In this document: positions 50,863 through 60,129 of the stretch, piece after piece
How the letters are laid out: each line of letters starts with the position of its first letter
Numbering within the stretch: position 1 is the stretch's first letter
Assembly: GCF_014287955.1 (NCBI RefSeq)
Contig: NZ_JACOPD010000002.1
Location: 62,001-126,000 of the forward strand
Direction: 5' to 3'
Source: Lachnospira hominis (ex Liu et al. 2021)
GTDB lineage: Bacteria > Bacillota > Clostridia > Lachnospirales > Lachnospiraceae
Length of the DNA stretch: 64,000 nucleotides
Translations under genes and position numbers: made by a program
The notes under the pieces: generated by a model
What the model was told of the DNA's origin: nothing
Databases searched by the model: none
Seen by the model: only the letters and a program-made list of their open reading frames with translations

Positions 50863-50891
50863 GTTATATCACTCGTTGTTAGCACTGTCAA
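50863..50891 (-). promoter_or_regulatory. clpB promoter
   Basis: On the - strand TTGACA (50891-50886), a 17-bp spacer and TATAAC (50868-50863). Its -35 lies inside the CIRCE element. Confidence 0.85.
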
Positions 50892-50905
50892 CAGGTGAGT
50901 GCTAA
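50879..50905. promoter_or_regulatory. CIRCE element (HrcA operator) of clpB
   Basis: TTAGCACTG-N9-GAGTGCTAA differs from the CIRCE consensus TTAGCACTC-N9-GAGTGCTAA at one base, the one that forms part of the -35 hexamer. Confidence 0.9.
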
Positions 50906-50942
50906 TTATTTTATTAAAAAAATATAAACACAGTATTTATGC
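50897..50942 (-). repeat. Heat-shock promoter block, copy 1
   Basis: 46 bp spanning the CIRCE right arm and the AT-rich upstream region. It matches 63055-63099 before hsp20 except for one substitution and one missing base. Confidence 0.85.
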
Positions 50943-51108
50943 AGTTTTACACGTCAAATGGTTGTGTATCTAAACAAACTATAATCTTTGACTTTCTTTT
51001 TCCCGCAGTTTCAAGCTTTAAAATATGTATTTTACATTTACATCAAGATACTGTATAGTAAATACATTGTTTATTAATTTAAAAAACATCGGGAGGCTTT
51101 TTAACTTT

Positions 51109-52431
51109 ATGAAAAAAAGAGAATCATTTAACAATCAGTGGGGCTTTATACTTGCATGTATAGGCTCTGCAGTCGGAATGGGAAATATATGGATGTTTCC
51201 TACCCGCGTTTCCATGTATGGCGGCGGTGCATATCTTCTGTTATACATAATCTTTGTAGCACTTATCGGTTTCACAGGCGTAATCGGTGAGATGAGTTTA
51301 GGACGTGCTGCAAAATCAGGTCCTATAGATGCTTTTGGTCTTGCCTGCGAATCAAAAGGAAAAAGAAAGCTCGGCGAAATACTCGGACTTATTCCTGTTC
51401 TCGGCTCGCTAGCAATGGCAATCGGATACACTGTGGTAATGGGCTGGATTTTAAAATACATGATTGGCTCATTTACAGGCTCAACATTATCACCTCAGGA
51501 TACAGCCGATTTTGCCGGAAAATTCGGAAACATGGCATCTTCATTTGGCAATAATTTATGGCAGTTTTTTGCACTTGCAGCAGGCATTGGAATATTAATG
51601 TTCGGTGTCGGAAGAGGAATTGAAAAAGCCAACAAAATTATGATGCCTGTATTTTTTGTACTTTTCATTATTCTTGGCATCTATGTATTCTTCCAGCCCG
51701 GTTCAGCAGACGGATATAAATACATTTTTACAATAGACACACAATATTTATTTTCACCAAAGACATGGGTATATGCTCTTGGTCAGGCTTTTTTCTCATT
51801 ATCGGTAGCAGGCAGCGGAACTTTAATTTACGGCTCATACCTTTCTGATAACGAAGACATTCCAAAAGCGGCAGGCAGAGTTGCATTATTTGACACAATC
51901 GCCGCAATGCTCGCGGCACTCGTTATTATTCCCGCAATGGCTACAACCGGTGCAAGATTAAACCAGGGCGGTCCGGGACTTTTATTTATATATCTTCCGG
52001 CACTATTTAAATCAATGCCCGGTGGTTATATAATTGCAGTTATTTTCTTTATTGCAGTGTTCTTGGCAGGACTTTCATCACTTATCAATCTGTATGAAGC
52101 ACCTGTTGCAACAATTCAGGAAAAATTTAAGTTAAACCGTAAAATATCATGCTCAGTCATTGCAGTATTCGCATTAATAGTATCACTTTGTATACAGGGA
52201 ATTGTATCCGAATGGATGGATGTGCTTTCAATCTATATCTGCCCTCTCGGAGCAGGACTCGCAGGAATAATGTTCTTCTGGGTTTTAGGTAAGAAATATG
52301 TAGAAAATCAGGTGAATCTTGGACACACAAATAAATTTACAGACAAGTTTTACCCTGTCTGCAAATATATTTATTGTCCTGTCTGTATTCTTGTTTTAAT
52401 ACTCGGAATCGTGTTCGGGGGAATTGGTTAA
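51109..52431 (+). CDS. Sodium-dependent NSS-family (LeuT-like) transporter
   Basis: 440 residues with about eleven membrane segments. The first helix has the NSS signature NNQWGFILACIGSAVGMGNIWMFP, with the unwound sodium and substrate site. GGGAYLLLYIIFV follows, and GQAFFSLSVAGSGTLIYGSY marks helix 6. The substrate is likely an amino acid. The longer frame from 51025 has no ribosome binding site. The ATG at 51109 lies 12 nt from GGGAGG, rather far, but no nearer start codon exists. It converges on galK with only 26 nt between stops and no clear terminator. Confidence 0.9.
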   Translation: MKKRESFNNQWGFILACIGSAVGMGNIWMFPTRVSMYGGGAYLLLYIIFVALIGFTGVIGEMSLGRAAKSGPIDAFGLACESKGKRKLGEILGLIPVLGSLAMAIGYTVVMGWILKYMIGSFTGSTLSPQDTADFAGKFGNMASSFGNNLWQFFALAAGIGILMFGVGRGIEKANKIMMPVFFVLFIILGIYVFFQPGSADGYKYIFTIDTQYLFSPKTWVYALGQAFFSLSVAGSGTLIYGSYLSDNEDIPKAAGRVALFDTIAAMLAALVIIPAMATTGARLNQGGPGLLFIYLPALFKSMPGGYIIAVIFFIAVFLAGLSSLINLYEAPVATIQEKFKLNRKISCSVIAVFALIVSLCIQGIVSEWMDVLSIYICPLGAGLAGIMFFWVLGKKYVENQVNLGHTNKFTDKFYPVCKYIYCPVCILVLILGIVFGGIG

Positions 52432-52457
52432 TAAATTTGCATCATGCACACATTTTA

Positions 52458-53750
52458 TCATACCAATTCGACTTTTACGGCACCATAATTTCTTATTGAT
52501 GCCACATACACATTTCCTTTTCCGAAAATGTGTTCCATATAATCTTTATATGAATAAACATCTTTCACTGGCAGTATGCACATAATTACTCCGGCGAAAC
52601 CTCCACCTTGTACGCGGCATACGCTGTCCGTTCCTTTGAGGAAACGCCCTGTAAGTGTCAATGCCAGTGAAATTTTTTGTTCTGAAGGGTTATTTGGACA
52701 GTAACAGTTCTGCAGAAGTTCCCACGAAGATTTTCCTGATTCATCAATCATTCTTTTTATCAAATCAAAATCATCATTGTCAATCGCTTCCGCCATTCTG
52801 TCCACACGCTCATTTTCTTCAAAAAAATGTATTGCACGAAGCACGGCTCTGTCACTGTGTAATATCGAACCGGCGTCATTGTAACTATCATGATTTAAAA
52901 TCACTTTCATTAATTCATCTATATTAGTTTCACACAGACGCTTACATCCAAGCACTTCTGCCACCGAAAACATTTCCTTAGGAATTGCCGAATACTCTTC
53001 ACTCAAGTCGGCATGTCCTTTTCCTGTATTTACAATAACAAGGCTGTATCCGAATTTTTCAAAGGAAAGATTTTTCTTCGTAAACTTCACTTCATTTTCA
53101 TCAGAAAAATCCATATATACGGCACCACCGACAGCACATGTTATCTGGTCCATAAGGCCTGACGACTTATGCCAGAACTCATTTTCCGCGTACTGCCCTG
53201 CTTTTGCACAGTCATTTTCAGTCATTTTATTATCATTAAATATAAAATTAATAATTGCACATATAAGCATTTCATACGAAGCCGATGAACTTACTCCCGC
53301 CGATGGGATAACCTGCGTTGTCACATACGCATCAAAACCGCCCACATCAAATCCATTTTTCATAATATACGTACATATTCCCGCAACAAGCGATCTGCTG
53401 CCATCGTATAAATAGCATACTTTTGCATCTGTATTATAGTTATTAACATAATCAGCGATAGATTTAAGGTCAACTTCAATATATTCATGTCCCTCGCTGT
53501 AAATTCTAATAATATCAGTTTCATTTGGAGCCGCTGCCGCAATTGTATCCATATCAATAGCTGCCGCTATCACCTTGCCGCCGTTGTGGTCGGTATGATT
53601 TCCTATTATTTCACTGCGTCCCGGTGCTGAAAAAAACTGAATTGTACAATTTCCACCATTTTCATATTCCGTGGCATGTCCGAATTTTTCAATAAATCCT
53701 TTTTCCAAATGCTTATATCTTTCATTTGTTTCAAGCGTTATCGTCTGCAT
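52458..53750 (-). CDS. galK: Galactokinase
   Basis: It phosphorylates galactose released by the adjacent alpha-galactosidase. 430 residues of the GHMP kinase superfamily. The substrate motif is GRSEIIGNHTDHNGG, a variant of the usual GExxLIGEHTDYNGG seen in some Clostridia. The ATP loop PSAGVSSSASYEM and the C-terminal GGGFAGVIM complete the set. The protein is longer than E. coli GalK (382). Its start overlaps the alpha-galactosidase stop by 20 bp, so translation is probably coupled. Galactose-1-phosphate uridylyltransferase is not in the window. Confidence 0.9.
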   Translation of the reverse strand: MQTITLETNERYKHLEKGFIEKFGHATEYENGGNCTIQFFSAPGRSEIIGNHTDHNGGKVIAAAIDMDTIAAAAPNETDIIRIYSEGHEYIEVDLKSIADYVNNYNTDAKVCYLYDGSRSLVAGICTYIMKNGFDVGGFDAYVTTQVIPSAGVSSSASYEMLICAIINFIFNDNKMTENDCAKAGQYAENEFWHKSSGLMDQITCAVGGAVYMDFSDENEVKFTKKNLSFEKFGYSLVIVNTGKGHADLSEEYSAIPKEMFSVAEVLGCKRLCETNIDELMKVILNHDSYNDAGSILHSDRAVLRAIHFFEENERVDRMAEAIDNDDFDLIKRMIDESGKSSWELLQNCYCPNNPSEQKISLALTLTGRFLKGTDSVCRVQGGGFAGVIMCILPVKDVYSYKDYMEHIFGKGNVYVASIRNYGAVKVELV

Positions 53751-56127
53751 TTACTTCCTCCATAAAATACAATCTTGCAGCAAAATCCTGATACAGCCTT
53801 ACATCTTCACTGTATCCTGTAGCGGAAAAAGATTGTTTTAACTTAACTCCAGCATACATAAGTGTGTCTCCGTAAGCCGTATAATCTTCTGTCTCTCCAT
53901 CCAGTTTTACAAATTTTGAGGCAAGTTCCTGAACAAGAGAGCCCTGTTTTATGTGAACAGGTGAAACCATATTTACAAGCTCCCCAAACTCTTTAATATT
54001 ATGCTTTAACCTTCTGTTGTAAAAATGATATACTGCATCGTCCTTTAAGCCATTCGCAAAAAAACAGGCGAATTGTGTATTAGGCACGACAAGTTTCTGC
54101 ATAGTAAACCCGACAGCTTTGCTCATATCCTTTGATGCAACGCACCATGAAGCATTGTTGCCAGCTCCGTTATTAAGCACACCATGATTACGTGAATTTC
54201 TGTTATCAAAACATTCTCTGCGGTAAAAAGTACCATACTGTATAACTTCACGCCATTTTTTATACAATTCAATCTGAGCTTTAACTGCCATAAATTCATC
54301 TTTTGGCAAATCACATAGATTAAATTCATATCCGAGATTTCCAAACGCCGCAACAGCAAATCTTGTCTCAAGCGGCATATTTCTTAATGTCTGATGATTA
54401 GGACTCGCCGAAACATGTGCTGAAATGCAGCTTAGCGGATAGCCATAACTGTAATTATACTGAATCTGTGTACGACAAAGTGCATCTGTGTTATCGCTTG
54501 CCCAGATTTGCGGAAAATAACAAAGAATCCCAAGATCAAACCTGTTACCGCCAGCTGAACAGCCCTCAAATAAAATATCAGGAAATCTTTTTGTAAGCTC
54601 TCTCATACAATGGTACAATCCGCATACATATCTGTGTGCCATCTCTCCCTGCCTTTCAGGTGGGAGATTTTTTGAATAATAATCACTGAAAATCCTGTTC
54701 ATATCCCATTTCACATAGGAAATGTCAGCCGATGAAAAAATATTGCTCATCTGCTCTATTATGTAATCCTGAACCTCAGTATTTGAAAGGTCAAGAATTC
54801 TCTGGTTTCTGCCTTCTGAATGTGGCTTTTCAGGAATATCAACAACCCACTCCGGATGTTTTTCATATAACCGGCTCTTAACATTAACCATCTCAGGCTC
54901 AACCCATATTCCAAAGTCAAGCCCTAGTGCTTTGATTTTATCCGCAATCTCCCTAATGCCACCGGGAAGTTTCTTTTCATTCGGTGTCCAGTCCCCAAGC
55001 GATGACGTATCATCATTTCTTTCGCCAAACCAGCCATCATCCATTACAAAAAGCTCGACGCCGGCTTCTTTTCCGGCTTTTGCTAGTCTTAAAAGCTTTT
55101 TCTCATTAATATTAAAGTATGCTGCCTCCCAGCTGTTCAACAATATGGGACGCACTCTATTTTTCCATTTGCCGCGTATAATATTATTATTTACAAAATC
55201 ATGCATATTATGGCTCATTGAATTAAATCCAGCATATCCATAAGTCATAACTGCCTCAGCAGTTTCAAAACTTTCTCCGGCACTGATTTTATAGGAAAAT
55301 AATGACGGATTAATCCCTGTTACAATTCTTAACTTTCCATAAGAATTAACCTGTGCTGCCTCATAATGATTGCCGCTGTAAATAAGATTAAATCCAAAAC
55401 ACTCTCCGAAATTCTCCGATGTATTATGTCTTGCAATCATAACAAACGGATTTGCACGGTTTGATGATGTTCCCGTAACTGATTCATTGACATATTTTCC
55501 AGCCTCTAGGCTGATAATATTCCTATTCATCTCTCTTATCCATGCACCATTAAAAGACGAAAGTTCATAATCAGAATCATTAAAATCCAGCTGCATACTC
55601 ATAAGACGTTTTAATCTGACATCATCTGTACTCTCATTTATAAACTTTGCACTTCTTGTAATAACATTACATTTTTCATATACATAATAGTGTAATTCCA
55701 GCTTCAGATTATAATTTGAATCTTTTAAAATAACTGTAAGATGTCCGACATTTCCATCTTCATCATACGAGCCCGGAAGCGTTTCTGATTCTTCTTTTCC
55801 CAATGTAATCTTAGAACTTTCAAATAAAAAATCAGATGTACTACTTCCGTCAGCATGGCTTACTTCTATAAACGGCTCCCTTATATCACCCTTTCCCCAT
55901 GAAGACATTTCAAGGCACATATCCTCAAGTGAAAAATTATTAAAATCAGGACTGTATATATTAGTATTTCCGGGTATGCTAACATGTTTTTCGCAAAGAA
56001 CCTGTGCATCCGCATGAATTTTTCTTCCATAATACAGATGCTGTAAATGTCCGCTCTCGCACTCCCTGAATATGTATGATGTATTATCTGTATCAAGCTT
56101 ATAAATGCCATTTTGTGCAGTAATCAT
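53731..56127 (-). CDS. Alpha-galactosidase, GH36
   Basis: It removes alpha-1,6-linked galactose from melibiose, raffinose and stachyose type sugars. 798 residues. An N-terminal beta-sandwich (1-315) is followed by the catalytic barrel with LLNSWEAAYF (about 329), VMDDGWFG (361-368), the nucleophile Asp475 in YVKWDMNR, and the acid/base region SDNTDA (544-549). A C-terminal beta domain follows. There is no signal peptide, so the enzyme is cytoplasmic and acts on imported sugars. It follows the GPH symporter by 23 nt in a five-gene operon. Confidence 0.93.
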   Translation of the reverse strand: MITAQNGIYKLDTDNTSYIFRECESGHLQHLYYGRKIHADAQVLCEKHVSIPGNTNIYSPDFNNFSLEDMCLEMSSWGKGDIREPFIEVSHADGSSTSDFLFESSKITLGKEESETLPGSYDEDGNVGHLTVILKDSNYNLKLELHYYVYEKCNVITRSAKFINESTDDVRLKRLMSMQLDFNDSDYELSSFNGAWIREMNRNIISLEAGKYVNESVTGTSSNRANPFVMIARHNTSENFGECFGFNLIYSGNHYEAAQVNSYGKLRIVTGINPSLFSYKISAGESFETAEAVMTYGYAGFNSMSHNMHDFVNNNIIRGKWKNRVRPILLNSWEAAYFNINEKKLLRLAKAGKEAGVELFVMDDGWFGERNDDTSSLGDWTPNEKKLPGGIREIADKIKALGLDFGIWVEPEMVNVKSRLYEKHPEWVVDIPEKPHSEGRNQRILDLSNTEVQDYIIEQMSNIFSSADISYVKWDMNRIFSDYYSKNLPPERQGEMAHRYVCGLYHCMRELTKRFPDILFEGCSAGGNRFDLGILCYFPQIWASDNTDALCRTQIQYNYSYGYPLSCISAHVSASPNHQTLRNMPLETRFAVAAFGNLGYEFNLCDLPKDEFMAVKAQIELYKKWREVIQYGTFYRRECFDNRNSRNHGVLNNGAGNNASWCVASKDMSKAVGFTMQKLVVPNTQFACFFANGLKDDAVYHFYNRRLKHNIKEFGELVNMVSPVHIKQGSLVQELASKFVKLDGETEDYTAYGDTLMYAGVKLKQSFSATGYSEDVRLYQDFAARLYFMEEVNADDNA

Positions 56128-56150
56128 AATTTATCCATCCTTATAAGTAA

Positions 56151-57527
56151 TCAGTTTCTACGCTCTTTAATGCCTTTTGTAATCTCTTCCATTTTCTTGT
56201 CTGTAAGAATATATTTTTTGTGAAAATAAATCAGTGCAATAATAAGACCGATTATAGGAATTACAGTCATTGTCATTCTGAGTCCTGCAACCGAACCGCC
56301 CGTTGTGACAGCTGCATCTGCATCAGTATTACTGCTAAGATGGCTCAGTGACAGACAGATTGAAACTACAAGTGCCGCAACACCCGATGCCAGTTTAACA
56401 ACAAATGTCTGCATAGAAAAAATCACGCTCTCATCACGCCTGTTATTTTTAAGTTCACCATAATCTACAGTATTTGCAAGGAAAATCGTAGTCAGTACAA
56501 GTAACATTCCATTTGCCGCAAATATGAAAAACGCAGGTATAAATAAAACAAATACGCTTGACATTGATGTAAATACAAGTATTAGAAGCACTATATATCC
56601 TGTGATTGCCATTGCAAAACTTACATAGAATATTTTCATTGTGTTCATTAATTTTCTAAGAAGCGGAAACAGAACCATCATTGACAGAATCTGAACCGCA
56701 CCGCCGAATGTGTTAAAAAGTGTATATCCATTATACCAATCGGCACCACCAAAGTCATATTTAAAAAAGTAAATTACAAGATTTGAAGTTATGTATACAG
56801 AGGCATTGATAAGCACAATTGTCACAACCACAGCAACTGCCTGGTCATTCTGTACGAGTGCCTTAAACATCTGCTTTACTGATACACTTTCAACATTAAC
56901 CGTAGACTTTTCTTTTATATTAACACAAGTTATAAGAATTGATACAAAAAACAATATTGAAATTATAAGTGCAAACCACTTAAATCCTGTATATTCATTT
57001 CCATTTCCAAGAAGATAAACACACTGCATTGTTATTACTGTAACAATTGCAGAACCTGCTCCTGCACATGAACGAGCCATTGTAGACATATTTTCCCGCT
57101 CCCTGCCTCCTTCCGTAAATGCAGGAATCATTGACCAGTACGGAATGTCCATCATCGTATATGTAACACCCCATAAAATATATGTAACCGCTGCATATGC
57201 AACAAGACCGCTTCCGTTTAATGCAGGTGGTGCAGCAAACATAAGATATAAAACTACCGCATTAAGTGCAGTTCCCACAAAAAGCCACGGGCGGAACTTT
57301 CCCCAGCGTGTTCTCGTCTTTGCAACTATCACACCCATCACAGGATCATTAAATGCATCAAATACTCTCGCAGCCATAAGAATAATTCCCATGGCAATCG
57401 CACTAACCCCAAGAATATCCTGATAATAATATAAAATATAACTTGCACAGAACATATATACCATGTCTTTTCCAACCGCACCAATGCCATATGATGCCAT
57501 TTCTTTTTTATTAAGCCCCATACTCAT
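56151..57527 (-). CDS. GPH-family (MelB-like) sugar:cation symporter
   Basis: 458 residues with twelve membrane segments. The family signatures are YGIGAVGKDMVYMF near the start, DAFNDPVMGVIVAKTRTRWGKFRPW (the loop 2-3 motif, Asp pair for the cation) and YGELKNNRRDESVIF in the second half. With GH36 and galactokinase next door, the substrate should be an alpha-galactoside. The ATG at 57527 is 4 nt from GGAG and lies next to the upstream stop; a second ATG two codons on is possible. Confidence 0.9.
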   Translation of the reverse strand: MSMGLNKKEMASYGIGAVGKDMVYMFCASYILYYYQDILGVSAIAMGIILMAARVFDAFNDPVMGVIVAKTRTRWGKFRPWLFVGTALNAVVLYLMFAAPPALNGSGLVAYAAVTYILWGVTYTMMDIPYWSMIPAFTEGGRERENMSTMARSCAGAGSAIVTVITMQCVYLLGNGNEYTGFKWFALIISILFFVSILITCVNIKEKSTVNVESVSVKQMFKALVQNDQAVAVVVTIVLINASVYITSNLVIYFFKYDFGGADWYNGYTLFNTFGGAVQILSMMVLFPLLRKLMNTMKIFYVSFAMAITGYIVLLILVFTSMSSVFVLFIPAFFIFAANGMLLVLTTIFLANTVDYGELKNNRRDESVIFSMQTFVVKLASGVAALVVSICLSLSHLSSNTDADAAVTTGGSVAGLRMTMTVIPIIGLIIALIYFHKKYILTDKKMEEITKGIKERRN

Positions 57528-57528
57528 C

Positions 57529-59004
57529 TCACTCCTTCTTCATATTCATAGCAATTTTGACTGCCTCATATGCACCGTTGTAAATACCCGCTTTTTTATT
57601 TGCTTCGATATTATCGCACATATCGCAAAGCAGCTTATCATCATTCATAAATAGCTTTATCATCTGCAATGTATGCGGAATATCCCTACATTCAAGTGTT
57701 CCGTCTCCAATCTCGGCAGAATGGATTGCTCCCCACTGTTCATGTCCGCCGACACGCCTGATAAAAAGCTTCGGAACCGGATAAAATGCAAGTTCACTTG
57801 GCTTTGTGACAAGCACATCCGCACTTCTCATCAAAAGATTGGTACAGTAAACCGCCTCAAAAATATTTTTATGGAAAAATCCGTGAATTCCCGTAACATC
57901 ACCTGTCAGTGCATCATTTGCAAACTTTGTTGTATCATCCCAGTCATCGAAATGTTTTATTGCAATATCTGACATTTCAGGAATTTCACGTTCCAAATCA
58001 TCCCACACATTTTTATAATCACCGACATTAACATAAAGAGCTGCTTTTTCTGACTTAACATAAGGAAGCAGATACCTGATTATATGTGCAAAAATTTCTT
58101 TCTGTGCACCGGCACCACCTATTGTAAGAAGAAATCTCATAGTCTTTTTATTTTTCTTTCTTTCCCTTCTTGCTTGACAATCAGTCTCTATACCAGCAAC
58201 AAGTTCATGGTCTATATAATGTCCTGTGTATATAAGACTTTCTGACGGCATTGGATTCAGAACCTTTTTACCATTCATTCCGTTCAAAATCCTATATCCC
58301 TGATATGCAAAATGTGTCTGGACAGTATGTATGCTTCCCTCTGATAAATGAAGTGCCATCGGCCAGTTATCAGGAATCGCATTGACAACATATTTCATTC
58401 CTGCATGGACTGCTGCCTGTGCAGGCCAGACATGCGTCGCAACTACAGGTATTTCTTTCGGAACATTTTTATATACAGGAGCCATAAGCTCGGCATTTTT
58501 CTGGTCTGATGCATTATATGAAAGCTTTCTGAAACCCTCGTAATTCATGGGTTCCCATACAAAATGGTTAAACAGCCTGCTTTTCTGCGAAAATCTTGAA
58601 CCAAGCGAATATAAATCATTCTGTGCTTTTATAACCTTTGTACATGTTGTATCTTCGTAAGAATTCAAATCCATCCAATAAGGGACATATCCCATAGCAT
58701 TAGCTGCGGATGCAATCGCCATTGAAATACGGTAATGTCCGAACCCCATTCTTATATTACCTACAATAATTCCCGACTTTGTATCAAATTTTTCTGTTTC
58801 CTTAACTTCTGACTTATCACCGACACGGACATCGTAAACTCCGAGTGCATCACCGATATACTTATTCTTATTTACCGTTACCGGGTAATTTTTCCTAGAA
58901 TCATCCCCATATTTTTTTGCAAATCTCTTTTTAGAATTGACAGCTTTTCTGTATGCTCTCCTGTCAATATCATTTCCATAAATTTTCTTTGACTTATCTT
59001 CCAT
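57529..59004 (-). CDS. GT-B-like glycosyltransferase-type protein, uncharacterised
   Basis: 491 residues. Residues 1-70 are basic and probably disordered. GNIRMGFGHYRISMAIASA (about 82-100) resembles the nucleotide-proximal glycine loop of MurG/MGDG synthase-like GT-B enzymes. TIGGAGAQKEIF (about 290) and KPSELAFYPVP (about 411) look like the C-terminal nucleotide-sugar site. I recall it as a conserved family of unknown function (DUF6937/6938-type), not firmly. It overlaps the TetR gene by 11 bp and precedes the sugar symporter by 1 bp. Its role in an alpha-galactoside operon is unexplained. Confidence 0.6.
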   Translation of the reverse strand: MEDKSKKIYGNDIDRRAYRKAVNSKKRFAKKYGDDSRKNYPVTVNKNKYIGDALGVYDVRVGDKSEVKETEKFDTKSGIIVGNIRMGFGHYRISMAIASAANAMGYVPYWMDLNSYEDTTCTKVIKAQNDLYSLGSRFSQKSRLFNHFVWEPMNYEGFRKLSYNASDQKNAELMAPVYKNVPKEIPVVATHVWPAQAAVHAGMKYVVNAIPDNWPMALHLSEGSIHTVQTHFAYQGYRILNGMNGKKVLNPMPSESLIYTGHYIDHELVAGIETDCQARRERKKNKKTMRFLLTIGGAGAQKEIFAHIIRYLLPYVKSEKAALYVNVGDYKNVWDDLEREIPEMSDIAIKHFDDWDDTTKFANDALTGDVTGIHGFFHKNIFEAVYCTNLLMRSADVLVTKPSELAFYPVPKLFIRRVGGHEQWGAIHSAEIGDGTLECRDIPHTLQMIKLFMNDDKLLCDMCDNIEANKKAGIYNGAYEAVKIAMNMKKE

Positions 59005-59569
59005 AATCCGCCTCCTCTATGCCATTAAGCAATATACTTACAACTTCATTAAGTCCCTGTGCATATGTCATATCCGCACGCACAAGTATATCTCTTTGGA
59101 AAAACTGCTCAAGCGAAGCCTCCATCATCATCTTAAACACTGTAAGATTAACATGTCTTATCACACCCTCATTCATCCCCTGTTCAAGAAGTCCAAGTGT
59201 AGTCTCCCAGCCACTTTCAAGCCTTTTTTCAACTTTCCTGTATATGTCCGGATATTTATCTTTTAAAAGATAAAGCTGCCCAAAATCGATTTCTTTATAG
59301 CTTTCCGGCATAACACCGAGAATATGCCTTATTTTCTCAATCGTAGAAAGCGATGTATCCTTCACTATTTTTTGTTCGCTTTCCTTTATCGTGTCAAAAA
59401 GGTAATCAACCATATCAAGAAACAGCGAATTCTTATCAGAAAACACATTATAAATCGTTTTCTTGCTCATACCAAGAATCGCTGCAAGGTCGTCCATAGT
59501 AAACTTCAATCCTTTTTCATTAAAAGCGGTAATTGCCGCCTGTAAAATTCTTTCTTTTGTATTTTCCGT
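58994..59569 (-). CDS. TetR-family regulator with non-standard start (ACG?) or frameshift
   Basis: The HTH region (FTMDDLAAILGMSKKTIYNVFSDK) is preceded in frame by KERILQAAITAFNEKGLK, the normal first helix of TetR proteins. No ATG, GTG or TTG exists in that frame before it; the nearest standard starts (TTG 59509, ATG 59497) would remove helix 1. ACG at 59569 sits 9 nt after GGAGG and would give 191 residues, the usual TetR length. An ATG at the same spot is one base out of frame, so a single-base insertion in the gene or in the sequence is equally possible. It overlaps the next gene, so it heads the alpha-galactoside operon and probably represses it. Confidence 0.7.
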   Translation of the reverse strand, partial: TENTKERILQAAITAFNEKGLKFTMDDLAAILGMSKKTIYNVFSDKNSLFLDMVDYLFDTIKESEQKIVKDTSLSTIEKIRHILGVMPESYKEIDFGQLYLLKDKYPDIYRKVEKRLESGWETTLGLLEQGMNEGVIRHVNLTVFKMMMEASLEQFFQRDILVRADMTYAQGLNEVVSILLNGIEEADYGR

Positions 59570-59602
59570 ACATCATCACCTCCGTCGCCATCGTTACCAT
59601 AA

Positions 59603-59646
59603 CAAAAAATCAAGGAAACTATTTTCACCGTTCTAGTTTCCTTGAT
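59603..59646 (-). terminator. Terminator upstream of the TetR gene
   Basis: Perfect 13-bp arms (59609-59621 with 59634-59646) are followed by six T residues on the - strand. It ends the transcript of the NAGPA-domain genes. Because little space remains before the TetR start, the same inverted repeat could also serve as an operator. Confidence 0.8.
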
Positions 59647-59745
59647 TGTATCACATTATATTTTTAAGCACAATTCACAAAATTGCATAATATTTTTTTA
59701 TATTTTTGTGAATTATGCTTCGTATTTGTTTTAAGATATATTTTT

Positions 59746-60129
59746 TCATGCATTTTTTATCATAAATATTCCATGAGCAACCGCACCAACTACACTCATA
59801 GCAATTCCAAACCACATAAGCAATGCCTGATAAACAGACGATGTTCCGGCAATTTCAAATATTCCTCTCAGAACACAGCTTACCGTAACTGCCGCAATTC
59901 CTGCACAATAAATGTCCGAAGCGATATGCCATGTTCTTATTTTCCTTTCGAAAATACCAGCAATGCAATTCGGCAGGCAGCCGAAAATGAGCGGAACCGC
60001 AAAGAAATATGTCATAAACGGTGAATGAACTCCATGCGAATATCTGTTATATATGCTAAAAAATACTATACAAAAAATACTTATAATGCCCCATATTACG
60101 GCTCTTTTTTTACTGTCCAATGTATACAA
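59746..60129 (-). CDS. Small four-helix membrane protein
   Basis: 127 residues, not recognised. Four hydrophobic segments (about 10-26, 38-54, 70-90 and 97-122), short loops and a basic N-terminus (KKR). No catalytic motif is visible. It overlaps the upstream NAGPA-domain gene by 20 bp, so the two are co-transcribed and perhaps function together at the membrane. The ATG lies within the 3' end of that gene, with no clear ribosome binding site, suggesting coupled translation. Confidence 0.6.
   Translation of the reverse strand: MYTLDSKKRAVIWGIISIFCIVFFSIYNRYSHGVHSPFMTYFFAVPLIFGCLPNCIAGIFERKIRTWHIASDIYCAGIAAVTVSCVLRGIFEIAGTSSVYQALLMWFGIAMSVVGAVAHGIFMIKNA

Noticed and set aside
59609..59646. TetR operator only
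   Set aside because: The 13-bp arms with a six-T run on the - strand fit an intrinsic terminator better; an additional operator role is noted but not claimed.
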